Of a stretch of 42,943 bases of DNA, positions 7,613 to 15,596 are shown one piece after another. Source of the DNA: CAYTUI01 sp964441335 (GTDB lineage Bacteria; Patescibacteriota; Patescibacteriia; UBA1558; 2-01-FULL-52-15); contig CAYTUI010000007.1 in NCBI GenBank assembly GCA_964441335.1, positions 1 to 42,943 on the forward strand, written 5' to 3'. The translations under genes and the position numbers were made by a program. Every line of letters begins with the position of its first letter. Position 1 is the stretch's first letter. Under the pieces are notes generated by a model. The model was given only the letters and a program-made list of their open reading frames with translations. It was not told the origin of the DNA and ran no database searches.

Positions 7613-8626
7613 ATGAAACCATTCTATAAAGAAACAGTTGCCCAATCTTGGCGCCTGTCATTGCGTCAGCGATTTCTTTGGCCGCTGGCCTTTTTTGCTT
7701 CTTTCTTAGGACTAGCTCCAACTTTTCGAGCGGTGTTTGATTTAACTCCTGAAGCCGGGACTAACGGTATTAATCTCGCAGACATTACCAACGCCGATTT
7801 TATCACTTCAAACTTCATTGGCTGGAGCCAAAGTTTTTTTCAAATTCCTTGGGATAGCCTGGGCTTGGCTGATATACCATGGTTAGCTCTAATTATTTTA
7901 GTACTATTAATCATCATCTTTTTAACTGTCGTAGTTGTCAGCTCCCAGGGCGGCTTAATTGCCGGCATTGCCAATGTTTTAAAAAACAAAAAAACTACTT
8001 ATCTACAAATTTTTCGTCAGGGAGTAGATAAATTCTGGGAATTATTCATTCTCAACTTTTTCTATCGTCTTGTATATATTTTAATCTTCGGGGCGGTTAT
8101 CGTGCCACTAACTTACTTGGCAATCTTTGCCGAACCCGGTTATAATCTTCTGCTATTGGTAATTGCCTACTTTATTTTGGTTCCCACTTTAATAATTCTA
8201 GATATCGTCGTCAGGTATGCCCAAATTTTTGTCATGCTAAAAAACAGCAAACTACCAAAAGCTTTCGATCAGGGTTGGGATCTATTTAAATATAACTGGC
8301 TAATCAGCATTGAGACCTCACTAATGATTCTGGTCTTAATGGTAGTCTATGTTTTTATCATCATCCAAATCCTATGGCTGTTATTACAGCTGTTTATCTT
8401 TTTTGCCATTACTGTTCCGACCGGTGGCCTGGCCTACCAGATAATTCTGTTCACCGGGCTAGTAACAGTCGTCGCCATTGTAGTATTTGGCGTAACTCTA
8501 TTCACTACTTTCTATCTGGGTATTTGGACCAACATCTTTATGCGCATTACTACTGAACAGCATCACAGCAAAATTCATCGTTCAGTCCGCTACAATCCTT
8601 GGTTGCATACCAAAATCGGTAAGTAG
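7613..8626 (+). CDS. Multi-pass membrane protein, function unknown
   Basis: 337 residues with about six hydrophobic segments: near residues 21-40, 92-118, 143-170, 176-200, 222-258 and 265-305. A basic C-terminus (HHSKIHRSVRYNPWLHTKIGK) suggests a cytoplasmic end. The layout resembles the many uncharacterised integral membrane proteins of CPR genomes; no catalytic motif is visible. It is a single gene with its own promoter, and has no SD. Codon use is of the core type. Confidence 0.8.
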   Translation: MKPFYKETVAQSWRLSLRQRFLWPLAFFASFLGLAPTFRAVFDLTPEAGTNGINLADITNADFITSNFIGWSQSFFQIPWDSLGLADIPWLALIILVLLIIIFLTVVVVSSQGGLIAGIANVLKNKKTTYLQIFRQGVDKFWELFILNFFYRLVYILIFGAVIVPLTYLAIFAEPGYNLLLLVIAYFILVPTLIILDIVVRYAQIFVMLKNSKLPKAFDQGWDLFKYNWLISIETSLMILVLMVVYVFIIIQILWLLLQLFIFFAITVPTGGLAYQIILFTGLVTVVAIVVFGVTLFTTFYLGIWTNIFMRITTEQHHSKIHRSVRYNPWLHTKIGK

Positions 8627-8654
8627 ACTCGTCTCAAAATATTAAATCACTATT

Positions 8655-8714
8655 CGCCCCGTAGAGCTAAGCTCAACGGGGCGAGTTGCTCTTAGGGTAT
8701 AGACAAGCTATAAT
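8655..8714 (+). promoter_or_regulatory. Stem-loop joined to the pilB promoter
   Basis: Hairpin CGCCCCGT (8655-8662) / ACGGGGCG (8676-8683) without a T run, followed at once by TTGCTC at 8686-8691, a 17-base spacer and a perfect TATAAT at 8709-8714. The hairpin may insulate the promoter from the upstream gene. Confidence 0.7.
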
Positions 8715-8730
8715 ACAGAGGAATTATCCT

Positions 8731-10497
8731 ATGTTTAAACGAAAAAATACTACTAACTACCAGGCCAAACCTGAGATTCTGGATCAGCAGATTATCGGTA
8801 AGAAAAAAACAGCTGAAGAATACGCTCACGTTACTCTGTCGTCGCCGGAAACAGAGGCGCAACTGGACAAAAAAATCCATGACCTGGACGTGGAGAATTT
8901 TGAAAAAGAAGCCCATCGCCGAGCCGAGGAACTAGGTTTGCCATATATTGATCTAAGAAAAATTCCTATCTCTCAAGAGGCGATAACTGTGCTATCAGAA
9001 GAACAGTCGCTGGCCTTGCAGGCTGTAGTTTTTCTAAATATTGAAGATACTTTGCGCATTGCTACGACTAATCCCAATAACCCTCAACTGCAGGCAAAAA
9101 TTCAGGAGCTCAAAGAAAAATATGGCGCTGATGTTAAAATGTATTTTGTTTCCGACCAGAGCTTGCAGGTAGCCTTGGATAAATTTTCCCGCATTCCTAA
9201 GGTCAGTGAATCTATTGTCGGTGGCTTAGAAATTACCGAAGACGAGCTGAAAAAATGGCAAAAAGAATTCACTACCTTTGAGGATTTACAGGACATGTTG
9301 CAAAAAGCCGTGGTAACTGATGTGGTAACTATGGTCATCAGCGCCGCTTTAAAAATTGATGCTTCAGACGTCCATATTGAAGCTGAAGAAAATGACGTCA
9401 AAATCAGATTTAGAGTAGACGGTGTTTTACATGATGTCGCCAGTTTGGGTCTGGAGCTGTGGCCGAAATTAATTGCCAGGATAAAACTGCTGGCTAGGAT
9501 AAAACTTAATATTAGCACTAAGCCGCAGGACGGCCGCTTTACTATTTTCGTGGACAATAGAAAAACCGAAGTCCGAACCTCTACTGTACCAACCACCTAT
9601 GGTGAAAGTATAGTGATGCGTATTTTGCGTTCCGGCGTAGAGACTTTCAATTTTAAAAACCTTGGTTTAAGAGGTAAGGCGTTTAATGATTTATTGACTG
9701 AATTAAAAAAACCTAACGGTATGATAATTTCCACCGGACCGACCGGTTCCGGTAAAACTACCACGCTCTACGCTATGCTGAATTTAGTTAATAATTCAGA
9801 GAAGATGATCATCACCCTGGAAGATCCTGTAGAGTATAAAATACCGGGTATTAACCAAAGTCAGATCAGCGTCGGCGGTAGCTATAATTTTGCCGAGGGC
9901 TTGCGCTCTATTTTAAGACAAGACCCGGATATAATCATGGTCGGAGAGGTGCGCGACCTAGAGACTGCCGAAGTAGCTATCAATGCCGCTTTAACCGGTC
10001 ATTTAATGTTTACCACCATGCACACTAATAGCGCGGCCGGCGCCGTTCCCAGACTATTAGCTATGGGGGTAAAACCTTATTTATTAGCTCCGGCTATCAA
10101 CGCTATTGAAGCGCAACGACTGGTCAGGAAACTTTGTGAAAAATGTAAAACAAAGGCCGAGCTGGATAATAATACTACCACTTTAATATTGAACGAACTC
10201 AATAAAATCGCGCCCGAGTCAGGGTTCCGTCCGGAAATGAAAAATGAACTGGTTTTCCATACAGCACCAGGTTGTCCGGCCTGCAACGGTTTAGGCTATA
10301 AAGGACGTATCGGATTATTTGAAGTTCTGACTATGAGTCAGGAGATTGAAAAAATTATTTTGGCCGGTAATGTTTCTGAATATGAACTGGAGGCTTTAGC
10401 TATTAAAGGCGGTATGATAACAATGTTGCAGGACGGAATACTAAAAGCTTTGGACGGCATTACTTCAATTGAAGAGGTTTTGAAACGGACGGAATAG
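8731..10497 (+). CDS. pilB: Type IV pilus assembly ATPase PilB / GspE family
   Basis: 588 residues from the ATG at 8731, preceded by GAGGA; the in-frame ATG at 8686 would overlap the -35 and is rejected. Cytosolic hexameric ATPase that powers pilus extension. It has an N-terminal MshEN-type domain (about 60-165), then the GspE core with Walker A GPTGSGKT near residue 336, the Asp box EDPVEYKIPGINQSQ, Walker B DPDIIMVGEVRD, and the His box GHLMFTTMHTNSA. A zinc tetracysteine is present (CEKCK and later CPACNG). CPR cells commonly keep type IV pili, used for host attachment or DNA uptake. No other pilus gene is adjacent. Confidence 0.92.
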   Translation: MFKRKNTTNYQAKPEILDQQIIGKKKTAEEYAHVTLSSPETEAQLDKKIHDLDVENFEKEAHRRAEELGLPYIDLRKIPISQEAITVLSEEQSLALQAVVFLNIEDTLRIATTNPNNPQLQAKIQELKEKYGADVKMYFVSDQSLQVALDKFSRIPKVSESIVGGLEITEDELKKWQKEFTTFEDLQDMLQKAVVTDVVTMVISAALKIDASDVHIEAEENDVKIRFRVDGVLHDVASLGLELWPKLIARIKLLARIKLNISTKPQDGRFTIFVDNRKTEVRTSTVPTTYGESIVMRILRSGVETFNFKNLGLRGKAFNDLLTELKKPNGMIISTGPTGSGKTTTLYAMLNLVNNSEKMIITLEDPVEYKIPGINQSQISVGGSYNFAEGLRSILRQDPDIIMVGEVRDLETAEVAINAALTGHLMFTTMHTNSAAGAVPRLLAMGVKPYLLAPAINAIEAQRLVRKLCEKCKTKAELDNNTTTLILNELNKIAPESGFRPEMKNELVFHTAPGCPACNGLGYKGRIGLFEVLTMSQEIEKIILAGNVSEYELEALAIKGGMITMLQDGILKALDGITSIEEVLKRTE

Positions 10498-10513
10498 TAA
10501 TTTAATTTGTTTT

Positions 10514-10602
10514 AGTCAGACCCCTCCTTAGTCCTCCCCTTAGCAGGGGAGGCTCCTTTAGTTAGAGCCCCTCCTGACAAGGAGGGGAAAGGGGAGGTCA
10601 AA
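10514..10602. repeat. Inverted copy of the 1457-1542 palindromic element
   Basis: GACCCCTCCTTAGTCCTCCC at the left, CCTTTAGTTAGAGCCCCTCC in the centre and GGGGAAAGGGGAGGTC at the right. Read on the minus strand it matches 1457-1542 almost base for base, apart from loop and spacer differences. Confidence 0.8.
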
Positions 10603-10658
10603 AGTGGTGAAGTTCAAATATTCTAGCTCTGATGCTTAGTATTGAAATATTCCAATTA

Positions 10659-10687
10659 TTGACAAATACTTAACAGTCCTCTATATT
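10659..10687 (+). promoter_or_regulatory. Promoter of the 10738-11426 orphan operon
   Basis: TTGACA at 10659-10664, 17-base spacer, TATATT at 10682-10687. Confidence 0.7.
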
Positions 10688-10737
10688 GAGGCTGTTTTTT
10701 GTTCTCTAACAAAGGTCACAACCAAGGAGGGTTGTCT

Positions 10738-11070
10738 ATGTTCCAATCGCCGCACATTGTTCTGTTCGCCTCCTTAATCCCGCTCGTTGTTCTGATTCTT
10801 GGACTGCTGGGTCCAAGAAGTCAATCCGCCAAGGACATCAACAGCTGGCTCAAGAGAAACCTCCTATATAACTGGCTGTTGGGATTCGTGTCGGTTCTTG
10901 CCTTCGCGCTGTTGATACTTGAACTGGCCATCACCAATCAACTGTTCAAACAAACGGTGGCGGTTATAGCGCTAACCTTGCTGGGACTGGTGATTAACAA
11001 CGCCTTCCGTTTACGGCTGATCAACCGGTTGATGCTTCAACAAGGGTCACAACTTAAGGAGGTGGGGTAA
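10738..11070 (+). CDS. Small membrane protein, orphan class
   Basis: 110 residues, start chosen at the ATG preceded by AAGGAGGG. Three hydrophobic segments, near residues 7-25, 43-65 and 70-87, with basic residues between the first two (RSQSAK, KR) and after the third (RLRLINR). No family recognised. The stop overlaps the next start by one base (TAATG), so the two genes form an operon, likely with paired function. Codons are G/C-rich, unlike the flanking pilB and valS. Confidence 0.75.
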   Translation: MFQSPHIVLFASLIPLVVLILGLLGPRSQSAKDINSWLKRNLLYNWLLGFVSVLAFALLILELAITNQLFKQTVAVIALTLLGLVINNAFRLRLINRLMLQQGSQLKEVG

Positions 11071-11426
11071 TGGACAAAGAGCTGCTTCGAGAAGTCGTCA
11101 GAATCGAATTTTCCAAGTATGACCCTCGAGGAGACAAAGAGTCTCCCAAGAAAGAGAGCTCCGATCTGGCTCTGCTGACGGCTATCAAGGCTCTGGCGGA
11201 TGAACCTGAATCCGACCTGTACCCGGAGGACTTCAGTGCCCCTCGCTCCTTCGTCCGCCTCTACAACAACAGGGGAGTCCTGATTGAAAGTGGCGAGTTG
11301 CGGCGGCGCTGGCCCGTTATCGGTGACTCTTACTTTTACACACCGAGGGGTGAGATCTGGGATCTGCTGGAGAAAATCGGAGGACCAGTGGTCACCGAAC
11401 CGACAGCCACGCCGCCCGCCAACTAG
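11070..11426 (+). CDS. Soluble acidic protein, orphan class
   Basis: 118 residues, no signal peptide or membrane segment. N-terminal helix (MDKELLREVVRIEFSKYD), a charged linker, then an Arg/aromatic-rich part (RSFVRLYNNRGVLIESGELRRRWP) ending in a Pro/Thr tail. It is translationally coupled to the membrane protein upstream; its SD, AAGGAGGTGGGG, lies inside the end of that gene. Function unknown. The pairing suggests a membrane protein with a soluble partner, which is inference. Confidence 0.75.
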   Translation: MDKELLREVVRIEFSKYDPRGDKESPKKESSDLALLTAIKALADEPESDLYPEDFSAPRSFVRLYNNRGVLIESGELRRRWPVIGDSYFYTPRGEIWDLLEKIGGPVVTEPTATPPAN

Positions 11427-11448
11427 GCGGACGACAAGTTTCAACTAA

Positions 11449-11510
11449 CACCCCGTCATCAAACGTACGTGCAGGTCACGACCTGTACCCACGGATGGCG
11501 GGGTGCTTTA
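11449..11510 (+). terminator. Terminator with a nested inner hairpin
   Basis: Outer stem CACCCCGtCATC (11449-11460) / GATGgCGGGGTG (11494-11505), then CTTTAATTT. The 33-base interior carries its own stem CAGGT/ACCTG flanked by GTAC/GTAC. This is larger than a simple terminator. Confidence 0.65.
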
Positions 11511-11520
11511 ATTTACTTAA

Positions 11521-13986
11521 CTAAATATTCAGATTCACCTTATAGCCTTCACCAGAAATTTCCAAACCATTGGCCGATTCATTTATTTTCACTCTGGCCA
11601 ATCTTTCTATCACGGCTGTCCAGGCCGGTAGCTTATCCCAATCAATCTTGGCGTCAATAATATCCTTAGCCGGAATTTTTTTATCAGCTCTAACATTTCT
11701 GATGGCGGTTATCATCTCCTGCGCCTGTTTAAACTCGGCTGACGCCTGATCAACTTGCGCTAATTTATCAGTCGGCCATTTGGCAATTAACAAAGGTGAC
11801 TTAATATCAAACTGTTGCCATAATAATTCCGTTACATAGGGCGTAAAAGGATGCCACATAATCAATAACTGTTGCAGAATATACAACAACAACTGATCAC
11901 GATCTTTCTTGGTTGTTGGTTGCTCCTGATTGGCAATCTTGGCAATCTCTAAATACCAATCGGCCAGCTTAGACCAGGTAAACTCATACAGTTTTTCAGC
12001 TGCCAGAGAAAAGGCCTTGGCATTCATCAAATTAGTAATTTCCAAAACCGTACCGGTGTATTCCTGCCAAATCCATTTATCAGCAACCGTATTTAATTTC
12101 GGTTTTTTTATAATAATTTCCCTACTCTCAACGGTCATTAGAATAAACCTAGAAATATTCCATAACTTATTTACAAAATTACGGTAACCGGTAACTTTTT
12201 CCGTATAGAAACTGGCATCATTACCGGGACTTACTCCGGCCAATAAGCTTAAGCGTAAAGAATCAGTACCATATTGAGCGGCGAAATCCAGCGGATCAGG
12301 AGCATTGCCTTTGGACTTGGAAAACTTCTCGCCTTTTTTATCTCGTAACATTCCATGAAAATAAACCTCTTTAAAAGGGATCTCATCCAAGGCATAACAG
12401 GACATCAAAATCATTCTGGCCATCCAAAAAAATAAAATCTCATAGCCCATTTGCATCCAAGCGGTCGGATGATAAGTCTTTAAATCCTTTGTTTTTGCCG
12501 GCCAGCCTAAGGTGCTGAAAGTCCAAGTGCCGGAAGAAAACCAGGTGTCCAAAGTATCATTGTCCTGATGCATATTATCCTGACCACAGCGCGGACATTT
12601 ATCAGGTTTAGCTTCGGAAAAAAACCAATATTCATTCTGACGATACTTTTTCGCATCATCGTGGCAAGGAATACAGTACCAGACCGGAATTCTATGCCCC
12701 CACCAAATTTGCCGGCTGATACACCAATCATGCAAACCGTCTATCCAATTCAAATACTGTTTTTGAAAACGCTCGGGAGTTATTTTAATTAACTGATTTT
12801 TATCACCCTGATGACCTACGGTTAGCGCGTCTCTCATTAAATCTTTAAGAGTTTTACCTCTGGACGGAATTTCTTTATTAACCGCGACAAACCACTGGCG
12901 TCTAATTTGCGGTTCTACCACTACTCCGCCACGGTCGCTCTTAGCCACGCGGTGAATATAATTTTCATCAATTTTCACTAACAGACCTTTAGCCTGCATT
13001 TTGGCCACAATCAATTCACGGGCCTGATGAATTTTTTGACCACTAAATTCTCCGGCAATATCTAACAGCCTTCCGTCCCAGCCGATAATCTGCTGTTTGT
13101 CTAAATGATGACGTTCGGCAATTTCAAAATCTGCTAGGTCGTGCCAGGGCGTAATCGTCATCACACCGGTGCCAAACTCCGGATCAATTGCTTTATCCTT
13201 AATAACTGTTGCCTTAACAGGCCCGTTAATCCATTCCACCTCAATCACCTGACCGTGCTGGTACTTTTTATAACGCTCATCATCAGGATGCATAACTACA
13301 TATTTGTCGCCGAATTTTGTTTCGGGCCGCGCGGTACTGATCTCAAATGGTCCATATTTAAAATAGTAGAAAGGGACTTTTTCTTCCTCCCAGACCAGTT
13401 CGTCATCAGACACTGTCGTCTGCAATTTCCAATCCCAGTTAATAATCCTGTCACCCCGGATTATCAGACCGTCATTGTACATGCGCTTAAACATTTCCAC
13501 GACAGCGGCTGAACGTTGCTGGTCAAAAGTGTAAGCTAACCTAGACCAGTCACAGCTGGTGCCCAAACTTTTTATCTGCTCAATAATCCGGTTTCGGGAT
13601 TTTTCACTAAATTCTCTAACAATCTCCAAAAACTTTTCCCGACCCAATTCCTCACGCGGATTTTTATACTGACCGGACTTAATCAACTCTTTTTCAACTT
13701 TGGCTTGTGTGGCTACGGCCGCGTGATCAGTCCCAGGCAATAATAAAGTCTTTTTACCTCTTAATCTCTGGTAACGAATTTCCGTATCCATCAAAGCGTT
13801 TTCCAAAGCATGACCCAAATGCAAAATTCCGGTCACATTGGGCGGCGGCATCATAATGGCATAAGGCTCTTTATGATCTTTCGGCAGATTATCCGGATTA
13901 AAATAGCCGGAGTCGCTCCACAGTTTGTAGATCTCGGCCTCAAATTTTTGCGGTTCGTAGGCTTTGGGTAGTTCTGTAAATTTCAT
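11521..13986 (-). CDS. valS: Valyl-tRNA synthetase, short form
   Basis: 821 residues; class I synthetase charging tRNA-Val in the cytoplasm. The ATP motif is HLGH at 56-59 (PPPNVTGILHLGHALENAL) and the KMSKS equivalent is FSKSK near residue 555. The editing (CP1) domain is present, with TARPETKFGD and a GTGVMTITPWHD motif. A zinc-type CIPCHDDAKK...CPRCGQ pair lies in the connective region. The protein ends soon after the anticodon-binding domain (RNVRADKKIPAKD...), so the C-terminal coiled-coil arm of typical ~880-950 residue enzymes is missing or reduced. There is no SD; a G-poor CTACTAA-type leader abuts the ATG. Confidence 0.95.
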   Translation of the reverse strand: MKFTELPKAYEPQKFEAEIYKLWSDSGYFNPDNLPKDHKEPYAIMMPPPNVTGILHLGHALENALMDTEIRYQRLRGKKTLLLPGTDHAAVATQAKVEKELIKSGQYKNPREELGREKFLEIVREFSEKSRNRIIEQIKSLGTSCDWSRLAYTFDQQRSAAVVEMFKRMYNDGLIIRGDRIINWDWKLQTTVSDDELVWEEEKVPFYYFKYGPFEISTARPETKFGDKYVVMHPDDERYKKYQHGQVIEVEWINGPVKATVIKDKAIDPEFGTGVMTITPWHDLADFEIAERHHLDKQQIIGWDGRLLDIAGEFSGQKIHQARELIVAKMQAKGLLVKIDENYIHRVAKSDRGGVVVEPQIRRQWFVAVNKEIPSRGKTLKDLMRDALTVGHQGDKNQLIKITPERFQKQYLNWIDGLHDWCISRQIWWGHRIPVWYCIPCHDDAKKYRQNEYWFFSEAKPDKCPRCGQDNMHQDNDTLDTWFSSGTWTFSTLGWPAKTKDLKTYHPTAWMQMGYEILFFWMARMILMSCYALDEIPFKEVYFHGMLRDKKGEKFSKSKGNAPDPLDFAAQYGTDSLRLSLLAGVSPGNDASFYTEKVTGYRNFVNKLWNISRFILMTVESREIIIKKPKLNTVADKWIWQEYTGTVLEITNLMNAKAFSLAAEKLYEFTWSKLADWYLEIAKIANQEQPTTKKDRDQLLLYILQQLLIMWHPFTPYVTELLWQQFDIKSPLLIAKWPTDKLAQVDQASAEFKQAQEMITAIRNVRADKKIPAKDIIDAKIDWDKLPAWTAVIERLARVKINESANGLEISGEGYKVNLNI

Positions 13987-14034
13987 AAGTTAGTTTGGTA
14001 GATTAGTAGGTTAGTAGATTGGTAGTAAGTACGC
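13987..14034 (-). repeat. CTACTAACCTA low-complexity leader of valS
   Basis: On the coding strand the ~47 bases before the valS ATG read as degenerate CTACTAACCTACTAATCTAC repeats with a single G and no SD. Similar tracts precede 7613, rpmF and smc. Confidence 0.6.
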
Positions 14035-14037
14035 TAT

Positions 14038-14213
14038 CCCCCTTGGCAATGGTGAAGGTGAGTTAAAGTCCGCGCCCTAACCTCCCCTTTTCAAGGGGAG
14101 GAATTAAAGGAGGGGATTATCGAAACAACTTCCAGTGACACCCAACTCCACTTGGAAATCCCTCGACTCTCCGAGCAAAGCTCGGTTCGCTCGGGATGTT
14201 TTTTAGCTTCGCT
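14038..14213. repeat. Repeat patch between valS and the RNA candidate
   Basis: No gene. Holds CCTCCCCTTttcAAGGGGAGG (about 14090-14110) with GGAGGGGA, a CCGAGCaaaGCTCGG hairpin at 14171-14185, and TTTTTTAGCttcGCTAAAAAA at about 14199-14219. On the minus strand the last one follows the RNA candidate's terminator. Confidence 0.55.
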
Positions 14214-14247
14214 AAAAAACAAAAACGCCAATAAAAATTATTCGCGT
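14214..14247 (-). terminator. Terminator of the RNA candidate (minus)
   Basis: Minus-strand stem ACGCgAATAA / TTATTgGCGT with a TTT loop (one G-G mismatch) followed by TTTTTGTTTTTT. Confidence 0.8.
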
Positions 14248-14570
14248 TAACGGCTCACCCTGCGCCAAGGCTACGGGTGGAGGTACCACCTTTAACAGTG
14301 CTTAACTTAAAAGCGTCTAACGAGCGCCGACCGGCAGGTTCTACTCTCCTGTTGAGGATTTCTACCTGCTACCTTTGTCCCGAGTTTCAACGAGGAATCT
14401 CCTATACAAGAGGCTCGTGTGTCTCAAGAAACAGATTTCTAGGCGACTATTCCAGCTAATCAAGCTAAGCCCGATCGACTAGCCAAACTCCTAGATCAGA
14501 GGTATTTAATGCAGACAATGAACACCTCACTTGAACGTGTTGTAGAGAGTGAACTCTACCGGAGGCGCAC
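14214..14570 (-). ncRNA. Candidate structured non-coding RNA, about 350 nt, unknown class
   Basis: No credible coding frame on either strand. On the minus strand it has a promoter at one end (TTGACT-17-TAATCT) and an intrinsic terminator at the other. Visible helices in the minus-strand transcript: GUAGAG/CUCUAC near the 5' end; UCUAGG/CCUAGA enclosing GCUAGUC/GAUUAGC; UGUUU-CUUG-AGACA; GCAGGU/ACCUGC enclosing UCCU-CAAC-AGGA; GGUGG-UACCU-CCACC; and a long-range UGCGCC (14569-14564) / GGCGCA (14266-14261) closing stem. I looked for RNase P (GAGGAAAGUCC, ACAGAA), tmRNA (tag frame, tRNA-like ends) and SRP signatures and found none. A T-box-like AAAGGUGGUACC occurs near the 3' end but without the rest of a T-box. 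Function unknown. Confidence 0.55.
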
Positions 14571-14574
14571 CTTT

Positions 14575-14603
14575 AGATTAGCGCATCGCTTGGTAGTAGT
14601 CAA
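14575..14603 (-). promoter_or_regulatory. Promoter of the RNA candidate (minus)
   Basis: Minus-strand TTGACT (14603-14598), 17-base spacer, TAATCT (14580-14575). It lies just after the terminator of the upstream gene, so the transcript is independent. Confidence 0.7.
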
Positions 14604-14610
14604 GAAATAA

Positions 14611-14645
14611 AAAACGCCCCCCGCAGCCTTGTGCATTGGGGGGCG
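14611..14645 (-). terminator. Terminator of the 14669 gene (minus)
   Basis: Minus-strand CGCCCCCC (14645-14638) / GGGGGGCG (14622-14615) followed by TTTTTTATT. Confidence 0.85.
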
Positions 14646-14668
14646 ATAGAGCGAAACTAATCGCTCAA

Positions 14669-15361
14669 CTAGGGAGTGCGGATATCGAAACCGAGCTTGG
14701 GACCACGGTTCATGAACAAGTAGCCGATGGCTTCAGCAGGAGTAACCCCGTTGAACCGTTCCTCATCGTTCCCGATACTGGCCTGAAAGCCGCTCTCTCC
14801 GGCTGCTGACACGTGAATCGGCACCAGTAGCTCCTGCCCCTGCGCCAGCTCTAAAGAAACATTGGCAGCCAAAGTGGCCTTCTGCTGGCGAATCCAAGCA
14901 TTGAGTTGAAAATCCTTGGGAAGCTTGTGGATAGTGACACTGATAGAGTCTCCAGTCCATGGAAACTCATCTGTCGCGACTACCACATAGGCCGCTTGAT
15001 GTCCTTTCTCCTCAACTTGCTCCAGCAACTGACGAACAGTCTGACCGTGTTGAACTCGCTTCCTGCTGACGGTCCACATCTGAAACCAGCGAGGATTTGG
15101 ATTTGAAACCTTCACGACCTGAGCTTCCTGAGCCTTTGTCACGACCCGATGACCAGTGTCAACAACGAAGACGGAGATGGCCAGACCCAAAGGACCATTA
15201 TGCATCATCACATCAGCCTTAGATGTGCGTGCTTCTTCGTCAAGCAGGTCCAGGTCTGCCCTCTCTACCTTGATTGAGGCCACTCGGTGCGGATCGATGA
15301 ACAGAGACAAGCCTCCGAATTCCTCAAAGAACGCTGTCACCTTCGAAATAGGAATAGACAT
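14669..15361 (-). CDS. Orphan-class soluble protein, function unknown
   Basis: 230 residues from the ATG at 15361, selected for the AGGAAGG 5 bases upstream; an in-frame upstream ATG at 15412 lacks an SD. No signal peptide or membrane segment. Mixed alpha/beta composition with alternating hydrophobic patterns (LGLAISVFVVDTGHRVV, QAAYVVVATDEFPW, ISVTIHKLP). The C-terminal part is GESGFQASIGNDEERFNGVTPAEAIGYL, which would suit a small binding domain, but no family is recognised. It has its own promoter and terminator, a strong SD and G/C-rich codons. Confidence 0.75.
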   Translation of the reverse strand: MSIPISKVTAFFEEFGGLSLFIDPHRVASIKVERADLDLLDEEARTSKADVMMHNGPLGLAISVFVVDTGHRVVTKAQEAQVVKVSNPNPRWFQMWTVSRKRVQHGQTVRQLLEQVEEKGHQAAYVVVATDEFPWTGDSISVTIHKLPKDFQLNAWIRQQKATLAANVSLELAQGQELLVPIHVSAAGESGFQASIGNDEERFNGVTPAEAIGYLFMNRGPKLGFDIRTP

Positions 15362-15451
15362 TATGACCTTCCTGTGACATCCCGCCACGTAGTAAGTAAG
15401 CGTCCCGCTCACCTCTATGGAAGCGCTGTCTCGGTATTGAAACAGCCCAAA

Positions 15452-15480
15452 AAAATAGCATATTTATAAAATTTTGTCAA
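15452..15480 (-). promoter_or_regulatory. Promoter of the 14669 gene (minus)
   Basis: Minus-strand TTGACA (15480-15475), 17-base spacer ending in TGC, TATTTT (15457-15452). Nearly the same as the promoter at 3299-3327. Confidence 0.65.
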
Positions 15481-15552
15481 TAATTATATTAAAAAATAAC
15501 CAGCATTAGCCAAAAAATACACGACAGCCAACGCTTATAATCCACATGTATA

Positions 15553-15590
15553 AAAGAGCCCCCTCACGTCTCCAAACGTGAGGGGGTAGA
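15553..15590 (-). terminator. glmS terminator (minus)
   Basis: Stem of 11 pairs, CCCCCTCACGT / ACGTGAGGGGG (15559-15569 with 15576-15586), followed on the minus strand by CTCTTTTAT. Confidence 0.8.
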
Positions 15591-15596
15591 ATGGTG

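Noticed and set aside
8686..8730. Upstream start for pilB at 8686
   Set aside because: It would begin inside the -35 box; the ATG at 8731 has GAGGA upstream and follows the TATAAT.
14214..14310. T-box riboswitch for valS
   Set aside because: AAAGGUGGUACC matches the T-box core and UGGU would fit a tRNA ending in ACCA, but the antiterminator's A2 helix is not formed, the terminator does not overlap it, no specifier loop with a Val codon could be placed, and ~230 nt of repeats separate it from valS.
14214..14570. RNase P RNA, tmRNA or SRP RNA
   Set aside because: No GAGGAAAGUCC or ACAGAA (RNase P), no tag frame or tRNA-like ends (tmRNA), and no proper SRP apical motif, although AGGUAGCAGG is slightly similar.
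15156..15377. Open frames on the plus strand opposite the 14669 gene
   Set aside because: They are shadows of a gene that has its own SD, promoter and terminator on the minus strand.
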